Both the position numbers and the translations under genes were made by a program. From assembly GCA_003045065.1 (NCBI GenBank), contig PSQJ01000001.1, forward strand, positions 124,001 to 188,000: 64,000 nucleotides of DNA, in the 5' to 3' direction. This document shows positions 41,495 to 50,401 of the stretch, in pieces (within the stretch, counting starts at the first letter, position 1; the number at the start of each line of letters is the position of its first letter). The notes under the pieces were generated by a model. That model was not told the DNA's origin and did no database searches. It saw nothing but the letters and a program-made list of their open reading frames with translations. The DNA is from Candidatus Liberibacter europaeus (GTDB lineage Bacteria > Pseudomonadota > Alphaproteobacteria > Rhizobiales > Rhizobiaceae).

Positions 41495-43567
41495 ATGAGT
41501 GGATTACAACAAAAAAACCTTCGTTCTGGCTATGATGCATTTGGTGTAAATGCGTCAGGAGTAACTGATATTCAGCGTATTGACAAACTCATTAAACAAA
41601 TTAGAGGCAAAAACTTAAATCGTGATCAAATAGACAAAATAAATTGTTTACTTTCCTCATTGAAAAAGATTTTTGATGGCAAATTACAAAAAAACAATTC
41701 AACTTTAGATCTTTCTTCTAATCCCAATACTAAGTCCAAACAAAATAGTGAACCAGAAATTTCACACGATAAACTGCCAAATCAGGTGGAATATTCAGCT
41801 GAGAGTAATAAGGTTTCAAATTCACACGATAAATCAGAACCGAAACTTTATCGCAAAAATCTAGAAAAACATACCGATTTAGATATTTTTCATCATGATA
41901 TTACAAATTTAGCAGACAATGTTTCTGAATTATGCAAAATCGTATCTCAGTCGGGAATACAGGATTCTCACGCTTATCTTGAACAGATACTATCAAAGAT
42001 GGATGCCTTAGCCAAAGAATATTCACCGCGTAATTTAGAGAGCAATTTGCAATCTGTAACGAAGTATTTTAAGGAATTAGATTTAAAAAATCTACATAAT
42101 AAAATTAATTTATTTTCATGCCAGATGAACGCAATAAAATTAAATTTTGACAAGAAGGCTAGTATTCTTAACGGACTAGACATAGATGAAAAACTTTTGT
42201 CTATTTTGAACAACACTCATAGTCTGCTTTCATTGCTTCAATCTTTAAGCGATAGAATATCACCAAAAAAGATATATTCTGTTGACGTAAAACTTTCTGA
42301 AATCAAGAGAGATGTTTCCAATAATGAAAGAGTTATCGAATCTTTTGCCCATAATTTTAATAAAAAATTAGAAGATGGCTTAGAAACAATAGACAAACAG
42401 ATTAAAAATATACACAAGGAAGTTGTTAGTAAAAAAAAAACCACTGAAAATAATTTAGAATCCCTTGAATTATTGAATAAACGTCTCCAAATTTTGGAAG
42501 AACAACCTTCTTCTGCAAAATTTGGAGAGTTTCTGGCTGAAATTTCTCACAAAGTAAACTCTCTTATACATAATTCAAGCAATCAGGTTATTTCTGACAA
42601 GCTTGATTCCGTCATGATGAATATGGATAATATTATCAAACCCAGTCAATTTGATTTGAGTAATTCCTTTAAAAAATTGGAATCTAATATTAAAGACATA
42701 ACCTTACAATTAAAAGGAAAACATAACTCTGCAGAAAATAATGCCCTGCTACAAAATCTAGAAACCAATATTTCTAGTATGAAAGAGATTATAGTTGATC
42801 AAGTAAATAGAAATAAACTATCCAAAACATCCGAACATCACATAGTTAATCTAGATGATTATATTGAACAAACCGCACAAAAAACTGCGCAATTAATGCT
42901 AAATTCGCTGGGAAAATCACAAGATATGGAAAAGGCGTTCAAAAACAACATCCTTGAATGCTTCGAAGATTTGCAAAAGATTCAGGCGGAACAAACAATC
43001 AAAAATTTTACTACGCTCTATGATATAATGGCAAAAATTTCCCAAAAATTAGATAAATCTATTGAAAAAAGTGCCAACCTTTCGTCTGATGATAATAAAA
43101 ACCGTCAAAAATTAGGCGTGAATAAACAAAAATTATACAACCAGAATGAAAAATCTTCTCTACTTTCTTCTAATAATTTGCTCAATGTTAAATCTGCTCA
43201 ACTAGATGATATTACCAAAGAACATGATAGCTCTATTAAAGATAAAAAACTTTGCGAAATAGACGAGGATCTCCCTAGTAATATACAGCAGATATTAGAT
43301 CGAGTATCTTCTATACAAAATGGAATATGGGAAGACTATAATACAATTCCTAGCTATATATCTGCCGCACGGCGCGCAGCATCGGCATCTGTTATGGGTA
43401 ACGATACGATACAAAAAGGAAATATAAATAATTCGAAAAAACAAAAGTGGAGTTTTGCAAGTTATTTTTCATCAAAAAAATTGCTCATATCAACAACGAT
43501 AATAGCAACATTAATCGTTTCTTACCTTTTGCTTTCGCCTTCTGTAGTAAAAAAATATTTTTTATAA
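41495..43567 (+). CDS. PodJ-like coiled-coil protein with a single C-terminal membrane helix
   Basis: 690 aa, very rich in Lys, Asn, Ser and Leu, with long heptad-like coiled-coil stretches from about 140 to 560. Near the end is SYISAARRAASASVMG (about 625-640), like the conserved AARRAAQAA block that precedes the membrane helix of rhizobial PodJ polarity factors. One TM helix (about 670-686, LLISTTIIATLIVSYLLL) ends the protein, with only a few residues after it. PodJ normally continues into a periplasmic part with Sel1-like repeats and a peptidoglycan-binding domain; that part is missing here. The identification rests mainly on the C-terminal block, so polar localisation is inference. The gene is monocistronic. 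Confidence 0.6.
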   Translation: MSGLQQKNLRSGYDAFGVNASGVTDIQRIDKLIKQIRGKNLNRDQIDKINCLLSSLKKIFDGKLQKNNSTLDLSSNPNTKSKQNSEPEISHDKLPNQVEYSAESNKVSNSHDKSEPKLYRKNLEKHTDLDIFHHDITNLADNVSELCKIVSQSGIQDSHAYLEQILSKMDALAKEYSPRNLESNLQSVTKYFKELDLKNLHNKINLFSCQMNAIKLNFDKKASILNGLDIDEKLLSILNNTHSLLSLLQSLSDRISPKKIYSVDVKLSEIKRDVSNNERVIESFAHNFNKKLEDGLETIDKQIKNIHKEVVSKKKTTENNLESLELLNKRLQILEEQPSSAKFGEFLAEISHKVNSLIHNSSNQVISDKLDSVMMNMDNIIKPSQFDLSNSFKKLESNIKDITLQLKGKHNSAENNALLQNLETNISSMKEIIVDQVNRNKLSKTSEHHIVNLDDYIEQTAQKTAQLMLNSLGKSQDMEKAFKNNILECFEDLQKIQAEQTIKNFTTLYDIMAKISQKLDKSIEKSANLSSDDNKNRQKLGVNKQKLYNQNEKSSLLSSNNLLNVKSAQLDDITKEHDSSIKDKKLCEIDEDLPSNIQQILDRVSSIQNGIWEDYNTIPSYISAARRAASASVMGNDTIQKGNINNSKKQKWSFASYFSSKKLLISTTIIATLIVSYLLLSPSVVKKYFL

Positions 43568-43641
43568 GACTTAAGAATTTAAATCCCGATTATACATATG
43601 TAAAATCTAGTTAATTATTGATAATACAATTAATGATCAAG

Positions 43642-43682
43642 ATATTTTTCTAGAAAGAAACCTAAACTTCTTTCTAAAAATA
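43642..43682. repeat. Strong hairpin after the PodJ-like gene
   Basis: TAGAAAGAA (43651-43659) and TTCTTTCTA (43668-43676) pair perfectly around an 8-base loop, with the T-rich left flank able to pair with the A-rich right flank. It lies about 80 bases after the PodJ-like gene. It lacks a downstream T-tract, so it may protect the mRNA end rather than terminate. Confidence 0.5.
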
Positions 43683-43801
43683 CTAGAAGCAATGTAATGT
43701 TTAATTGGAATTAATGGCAAATATTTATAATAACTTGATGGCAAAAAAACTTTTCTTGATATAGCTAAAATATTAGCTTATGTCGTATTGTTTTAGGCAT
43801 G

Positions 43802-43825
43802 AAAAAGCCTCCATAATAGGAGGCT
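43802..43825 (-). terminator. Terminator downstream of the broken membrane-protein gene
   Basis: AGCCTCC (43806-43812) pairs with GGAGGCT (43819-43825). On the minus strand the stem is followed by TTTTTC. It lies about 40 bases after the stop at 43864, which supports the view that the whole 43864-44484 stretch is one minus-strand gene. Confidence 0.75.
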
Positions 43826-43863
43826 GAAAGAGTATTTATTGAGCATATATATAAAGAGGATTA

Positions 43864-44484
43864 CTAAACATCTTTGTTATTTTTTTGAATTATAGCTTCT
43901 TCCATTTGACTAAAACATGCTTTTGTATACGAAGCACGCACCTTTTTTGCCTCTTTTAATCTGCCTTCACGTATGTAATCTACTATGGAGTCCATAGTAG
44001 ATAAGTAGAAATGTAAATAATTACCATTCTTGATTAAGTAATCAACATTCTCCGTAGCAATGCTCGATACTGCTTGATGTGACCAAAGTAAAATACATCC
44101 TATATCATAATTCTGTAATAAGGTTTCAATAAGATTAACATTAGAAGTAATATCTCGTCCTTGATCTACCTTAGACTTATATTATGCGTCTAGTATTTTA
44201 TGCAAACGATCCATACATTTGCTAATCGCATCCATATCTTCCTTCATATTTTGTCCACATACGTCAAGGCCAGATATGACTATACACAAACATACAAACA
44301 ATAAAAATATTACGCTTAAACCCGCATACAATGGAACAAAGATGTCTGCTAAAATGTATAAAAATCCAAAAGGGAAAAAACAGAAAAGTAAATATTGAAT
44401 TAATCTTGCAAAAGCCCTCAACTTCTGCCTTTGCCAAGATGACATCAAATTTTTAAATACCATCTTAACGCCTTCAGGCATCAT
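43864..44484 (-). pseudogene. Membrane-protein gene split by one in-frame TAA
   Basis: The first 100 codons (44484 to 44185) encode MMPEGVKMVFKNLMSS followed by a two-TM hairpin (about residues 24-70) and a polar stretch ending HKILDA. A TAA at 44182-44184 then interrupts, after which the same frame stays open for 105 more codons (YKSKVDQGRDITSNVNLIET ... IIQKNNKDV) to a TAG at 43864-43866. There is no good start codon or ribosome binding site for the second half, and a terminator lies just past it. The simplest reading is a recent nonsense mutation in a 206-aa protein. Alternatives are a functional 100-aa short form or a sequencing error. The family was not recognised. Confidence 0.65.
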
Positions 44485-45039
44485 AACACTTGATGAAGTA
44501 TGAAAATAAATTGTGTATCCCAGAAATACTTGTGCTTATTTTTATAATATGAACGCGATAATCGAATATGTTGTATATCAATTCTTTTATATCCATGCCC
44601 TATAACTCCGCATAACAAACTAAACAGTTGTAAAGCTGTGTATAACATTTACAGCCCCTTCCCTCCTTGATTTTATCTGCGCGGATGAGGATAAAATATT
44701 TTGTTTTGCCCTAATTCTACGTTTTGGAATGATGATATCATCCCCAATGATAGATCCAATCAAGTTGCTTCCCTAAAGCATATTTCATTTGAAGTAATGT
44801 TTTGATTTCTATTTTATATTTCCACGTTGCGCAATCAGTCAGATTGTTTTTATAACTCATATTAGTGTCTACCCAGCTCTATTTGCATTATTCCTATTGC
44901 AATTCCTTAGATAGAGCTTTTATTACCCGATAGAATGTTAGAATCTAAAGCCTTACTTTTTAACTTTATCACAGAGGTGTATTTGCGTGACAGACCACAA
45001 CTAAACATTTTCTTAGTATTTACGAAAAGCCACCTTAAA
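44485..45039. other. Spacer between the M16 peptidase gene and the broken membrane gene
   Basis: About 555 bases with no supported gene. A short plus-strand frame at 44935-45177 runs antisense into the M16 gene and is not called. Confidence 0.4.
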
Positions 45040-46305
45040 TCAAAAAATTTTCAAAGTTTGCGCCAAATCATCAATAGATATGTGATCTACTGGACCTACA
45101 ATTGCAAGAGTAGGAGTGCTATTAAATATCCGCTCCGCTACCTCAACGATATCTTCAAGTGTAATAACAGATATTGAGTTATTTATTTCCTCTTCACAAA
45201 TAACACGTCCGCAAAACATTACTTGTTTAGCAATTTCTGATGCACGAAAATCAGAATTTTCTTGATTCATAATTAATTGTGCACGTATTTTTGCACGAAC
45301 CTTTTCTACTTCACTTTGTTCTATATTTTTCAGCAAGGAACGTATCACTTCAGCAATAGAAGATACTAATTCTATAAGATTATCTTTTGATGTCGCAGCA
45401 GTAATGCCAAAAACACCGTTATCAGAAAAATTACTGTGATGTGCTGACACTGAATAGCATAATCCACGTTTTTCTCGGACTTCTTGGAATAATCTTGATG
45501 ACATTCCACCTCCGAGAATAGATGCTATTATCTTAGTTGAATAAAAATCACGAGATTGATATGCACATCCTTTGAATCCTATGGCTATATGATCTTCTGA
45601 AAGAGCTCGTTCCTTAATATATTCTCCCCCTACATAAATAGCTGGTTCTATTATATTGTCTTCTTCTGGAGATTTAATATCACAATTAAAACAACTTTCA
45701 ACCTTATTCACGCAAGAATCATGATCAACCGCGCCAACACAAACCACGTATATACGATCTGTGGTATAATTGCGTGAAATATAAGACTGTATCTTTTCTG
45801 ATGTAAAAGATGACACTGTTTCTGGCTTTCCTAAAATTGGTCTACCTATAATTTGGTTCTTCCAAGTAGTTTCTAAAAAACGGTCATAAACAAAACTCCA
45901 CGGATTGTCTTCTGACATACCAATCTCTTCCAAAACAACATTTCTCTCGTGTTCTATATCAGATGCATTAAAGGAAGAATTGCTTAACATATCCCCCATA
46001 ATATCAATAACTAATGGGACATCATCTTTTAATACTTGAGAATGGTAAGCAGTTTTCTCAACCGATGTATAAGCATTTATATCTCCACCTACTTTTTCAA
46101 TTTCTTCTACAATATCTTTCGATGTCCGTCGGGATGTTCCTTTAAATAACATATGTTCAAGAAAATGAGCCATGCCGTGCTCTTCTTTCCTTTCATTCCG
46201 AGAGCCAGATCGTATGTTGACTCCAACGAAAGCACTTTTAAAATGAGGAATTACCTCGGTAATCACGGTAATACCGGAAGAGGTTTTGCTAATTTTGAGG
46301 GTCAC
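45040..46305 (-). CDS. M16-family zinc peptidase, processing-peptidase type
   Basis: Zinc metallopeptidase related to the beta subunit of mitochondrial processing peptidase. The inverted zinc motif HFLEH is at about residues 46-50 (MAHFLEHMLFKGT), with the downstream Glu in AYTSVEKTAY. The Gly-rich loop SILGGGMSSRLFQEVREKRG of the C-terminal half is also present. At 421 aa it has the single-chain bacterial length. It starts with GTG at 46305, overlapping the thrC stop by four bases (GTGA), so it is translationally coupled to thrC. The substrate is unknown. The thrC-M16 pair is common in Rhizobiales. Confidence 0.92.
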   Translation of the reverse strand: MTLKISKTSSGITVITEVIPHFKSAFVGVNIRSGSRNERKEEHGMAHFLEHMLFKGTSRRTSKDIVEEIEKVGGDINAYTSVEKTAYHSQVLKDDVPLVIDIMGDMLSNSSFNASDIEHERNVVLEEIGMSEDNPWSFVYDRFLETTWKNQIIGRPILGKPETVSSFTSEKIQSYISRNYTTDRIYVVCVGAVDHDSCVNKVESCFNCDIKSPEEDNIIEPAIYVGGEYIKERALSEDHIAIGFKGCAYQSRDFYSTKIIASILGGGMSSRLFQEVREKRGLCYSVSAHHSNFSDNGVFGITAATSKDNLIELVSSIAEVIRSLLKNIEQSEVEKVRAKIRAQLIMNQENSDFRASEIAKQVMFCGRVICEEEINNSISVITLEDIVEVAERIFNSTPTLAIVGPVDHISIDDLAQTLKIF

Positions 46306-47702
46306 TTGTAATCTCCATTTTTCCTGTTTTTTATAAATTCTTTAACTTTATCTATATCTCGATTCATAATATCAAAATTTTCAGTTCCTTCCAAGGTCTT
46401 CTGCAAAAATATAGGAATATATGGAAAGACGCCCGAAGCATCCTTAACTGCATCTGGGAATTTTGCAGGATGTGCTGTAGCAAGCGTTATTATTGGCACT
46501 GAAGACTTTCTACATGCCAATGCAGCATGAATGCCAATTGCTGTATGCGGATCAACAAGATAATTTGACTTCTCTAAAACAGAACGAATAACATCATTTA
46601 CATCATTCATAGAAGCCTTCTTAGCAGCAAATACCCGCCTAATCTTTTGTAAATGTTCAGGAATAATTTGAAAATATTTACGATTTATCAAAGAATCCAT
46701 CGAATTTTTTACAAGAACAGTATCCCTCCCGCTAATTTCAAACAACAATCTTTCAAAATTAGAAGATAATTGTATGTCCATTGCAGGTGATGTTGTAGCC
46801 TTTACTGTCTCAGGTTCATATATGCCAGCATCAAACATACGAACAAGTGTATCATTATCATTCGTAGCTATAATTAATTGCTCTATAGGCAAGCCCATAC
46901 TCTTTGCTGAATATCCTGCAAAGATATCGCCAAAATTACCAGTGGGAACACTAAATGATACGCCACGATCTGGCGAACCTATAGCAGTAGCCGCAACAAA
47001 ATAATAAACAATTTGCGCCATAATACGAGCCCAATTTATAGAGTTAATTCCTGATAAATTAACCGCATTACGAAAATCAAAATCTGCAAATAGTTCTTTG
47101 ACTAATTTTTGACAATCATCAAAACTCCCTTCTATAGCAATAACATGGGAATTAGATGACTTAGAAGTGGCTATCTGCTTTTGCTGAACAAGAGAAATCC
47201 TGTCTTTCGGGAAAATGGTAAAAATATTAATTCTATTCTTCCCTGCAAATGCTTTAACTGCGGCAGCACCTGTGTCTCCAGAAGTAGCCCCTACTATTGT
47301 CAGAGATTGATTCCTTTCTTCTAAAATATGATCAAGCAATTCTGCCAGTAATTGCATAGCGATATCTTTAAAAGACAAAGTCGGCCCATGAAATAACTCA
47401 AGTAAAAAATCATTGTTATCTAACTGAACAATCGGTGTAACTGCAGGATGCCTAAAACAACTGTATGCTGCATTAACTATTTTCTTAAGTTTCGCTAATT
47501 CAATTTCATCTCCAATAAAAGGTTTAATTATAAATAGAGCTATTTCCTCATAGCTTAAACCTCGCAACCCCCTAATTTCTTGCTCTGAAAAATAAGGTGT
47601 TTCCATTGGCATATACAATCCCCCATCTTCTGCTAGTCCGGAAACAATGACATCGCAAAAACCAAGGCGTAAATTAAAATTTCGAGTTGAAATGTATTGC
47701 AT
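46302..47702 (-). CDS. thrC: Threonine synthase
   Basis: PLP enzyme that converts O-phosphohomoserine to threonine. At 466 aa it is the long bacterial/fungal type. Motifs seen are the N-terminal YISTRN, ELFHGPTLSFKDIAMQLL with the PLP lysine, VGATSGDTGAAAV, and SVPTGNFGDIFAGY. It precedes the M16 peptidase gene with a four-base overlap. Other threonine genes are not in the window. Confidence 0.96.
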   Translation of the reverse strand: MQYISTRNFNLRLGFCDVIVSGLAEDGGLYMPMETPYFSEQEIRGLRGLSYEEIALFIIKPFIGDEIELAKLKKIVNAAYSCFRHPAVTPIVQLDNNDFLLELFHGPTLSFKDIAMQLLAELLDHILEERNQSLTIVGATSGDTGAAAVKAFAGKNRINIFTIFPKDRISLVQQKQIATSKSSNSHVIAIEGSFDDCQKLVKELFADFDFRNAVNLSGINSINWARIMAQIVYYFVAATAIGSPDRGVSFSVPTGNFGDIFAGYSAKSMGLPIEQLIIATNDNDTLVRMFDAGIYEPETVKATTSPAMDIQLSSNFERLLFEISGRDTVLVKNSMDSLINRKYFQIIPEHLQKIRRVFAAKKASMNDVNDVIRSVLEKSNYLVDPHTAIGIHAALACRKSSVPIITLATAHPAKFPDAVKDASGVFPYIPIFLQKTLEGTENFDIMNRDIDKVKEFIKNRKNGDYK

Positions 47703-47892
47703 AGAACATCATCCTAAAAGATGGATTTGCCAACAAAAAATCCTTTTACGAAAGTAATACAATAAGAAATACACTCAACATCCACAAAAAACAAATCAAA
47801 TTTGTCTAAATAATTGCAAATAGATATACTCAACAGCTTTAAACTGAGAAATATTTAAAAAATTATCAACATTTTACGTATAATTTTCCTAA

Positions 47893-49107
<1,215 letters not shown>

Positions 49108-49479
49108 ATGATATAGTTATAATATGTAAATTGCTAAATCATTTCTATTGTTTAGTAGGACTGAATCTGTTTCCAAATAAAAAACAAATCAATATATAGT
49201 AAAAAATAATCTTCTCTTAGATACTATATTGAAAGTTTTAAATGTTAAAGGCTTCTTATATAAAAAGATTTGCATAGTTTTATATCACATAGTATCACGG
49301 TATAATGATTTGAAGACCACGTGTAATGGTGTATAGATCAAAGATGTTATCTAATACTTTGAATGTAAAAATTTATTAAGACATATGCATACTAAATGTA
49401 TTATGAAATGGATAAAAATAGCTAATAAAATATGCTTATTTGCAATGGATTTATAAAACAGCTAATATCTCGCGATGAT
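49108..49479. other. Spacer between ccrM and yraN
   Basis: About 370 AT-rich bases; no gene and no clear structured element seen. Confidence 0.4.
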
Positions 49480-49893
49480 ATGACGACAAACATTACAAAC
49501 AAAAATTACAGATCACATTTTAGGCAAAAGGATAGGCGGAGGCCACATGATCGTCGCAAAGCTTTAAAATATGGTTTTTTCGCTGAAATTTTATCTGCTG
49601 TGTTCTTGTTAATAAAAGGATGGAAAATTATAGCCATAAGACATCGAAACCATTTTGGAGAAATTGATATTATTGCCAGACGAAAAGATCTCGTCATTTT
49701 TGTTGAAGTAAAAGCAAGAAAAAGTTTCCAAGAAGCTGTTGATTCTATTTCATATAATAGTCGTAAACGTATTCACGCCGCTAGCAAGGCTTGGCTAACA
49801 AAACAAATAAACAGCCATAGACTTTCATATCGATACGATATAATAGCAGTAGTTCCTTGGAGATTACCAACTCATTTCCCAAATGCCTTTTAA
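49480..49893 (+). CDS. YraN family protein (UPF0102)
   Basis: Small protein of the UPF0102 family with a predicted PD-(D/E)XK nuclease-like fold. The core is GWKIIAIRHRNHFGEIDIIA followed by RRKDLVIFVEVKARKS, holding the GEIDIIA and VEVKAR active-site-like residues. From the ATG at 49480 it has 137 aa; the frame extends to 49432 without added similarity. The biochemical role of the family is not settled. It precedes xseB on the same strand, but with 150 bases between. Confidence 0.85.
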   Translation: MTTNITNKNYRSHFRQKDRRRPHDRRKALKYGFFAEILSAVFLLIKGWKIIAIRHRNHFGEIDIIARRKDLVIFVEVKARKSFQEAVDSISYNSRKRIHAASKAWLTKQINSHRLSYRYDIIAVVPWRLPTHFPNAF

Positions 49894-50042
49894 TCTTTCT
49901 CAATTGTCAATTATTTTAAATTGCTGATTATTTTATTCCAATTTATTCATAAATCATTTCTTAAAACGGCAAAAAGATATCTTGTTATTGACATAAATGT
50001 AATAACATTATGAATATCGTTATAATATGTGGAGAAAAAACA

Positions 50043-50300
50043 ATGAACGATTCAGTTAATCAAGATGATGTTTCCCAACTCCCCTTTGAACAAGCAGTAT
50101 CTGAGCTTGAAGATATTGTTACGAAACTTGAGCGTGGAAACACAACATTAAACGAGTCTATTTCTATTTACGAGCGAGGAGAAGCTTTGAAAAAGCACTG
50201 CGAATCCTTGCTTTATGCAGCAGAACGTAGAATAGAACAAATAAAACTGAATCGTGACAATGAGATACAAGGCGTAGAAGCTTTTGATAAAGACACTTGA
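50043..50300 (+). CDS. xseB: Exodeoxyribonuclease VII small subunit
   Basis: Small subunit that coats the XseA helix of exonuclease VII, which degrades single-stranded DNA to acid-soluble oligonucleotides. From the ATG at 50043 it has 85 aa, and a GGAG lies eight bases upstream; the ATG at 50010 is not needed. The family core [20 protein letters not shown] followed by [20 protein letters not shown] is clear. xseA is not in the window. Confidence 0.93.
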   Translation: MNDSVNQDDVSQLPFEQAVSELEDIVTKLERGNTTLNESISIYERGEALKKHCESLLYAAERRIEQIKLNRDNEIQGVEAFDKDT

Positions 50301-50401
50301 AAAGGTTAATATTTATTATATCAAATTAAAGGCATCCTTACATCAAATGACCATAACAAATACTAAATTCTGTTTTATAAAATCACTTCCAATCATAGAA
50401 A

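Noticed and set aside
44935..45177. Plus-strand 80-codon frame running antisense into the M16 gene
   Set aside because: Overlaps a well-supported gene on the other strand and shows no protein features.
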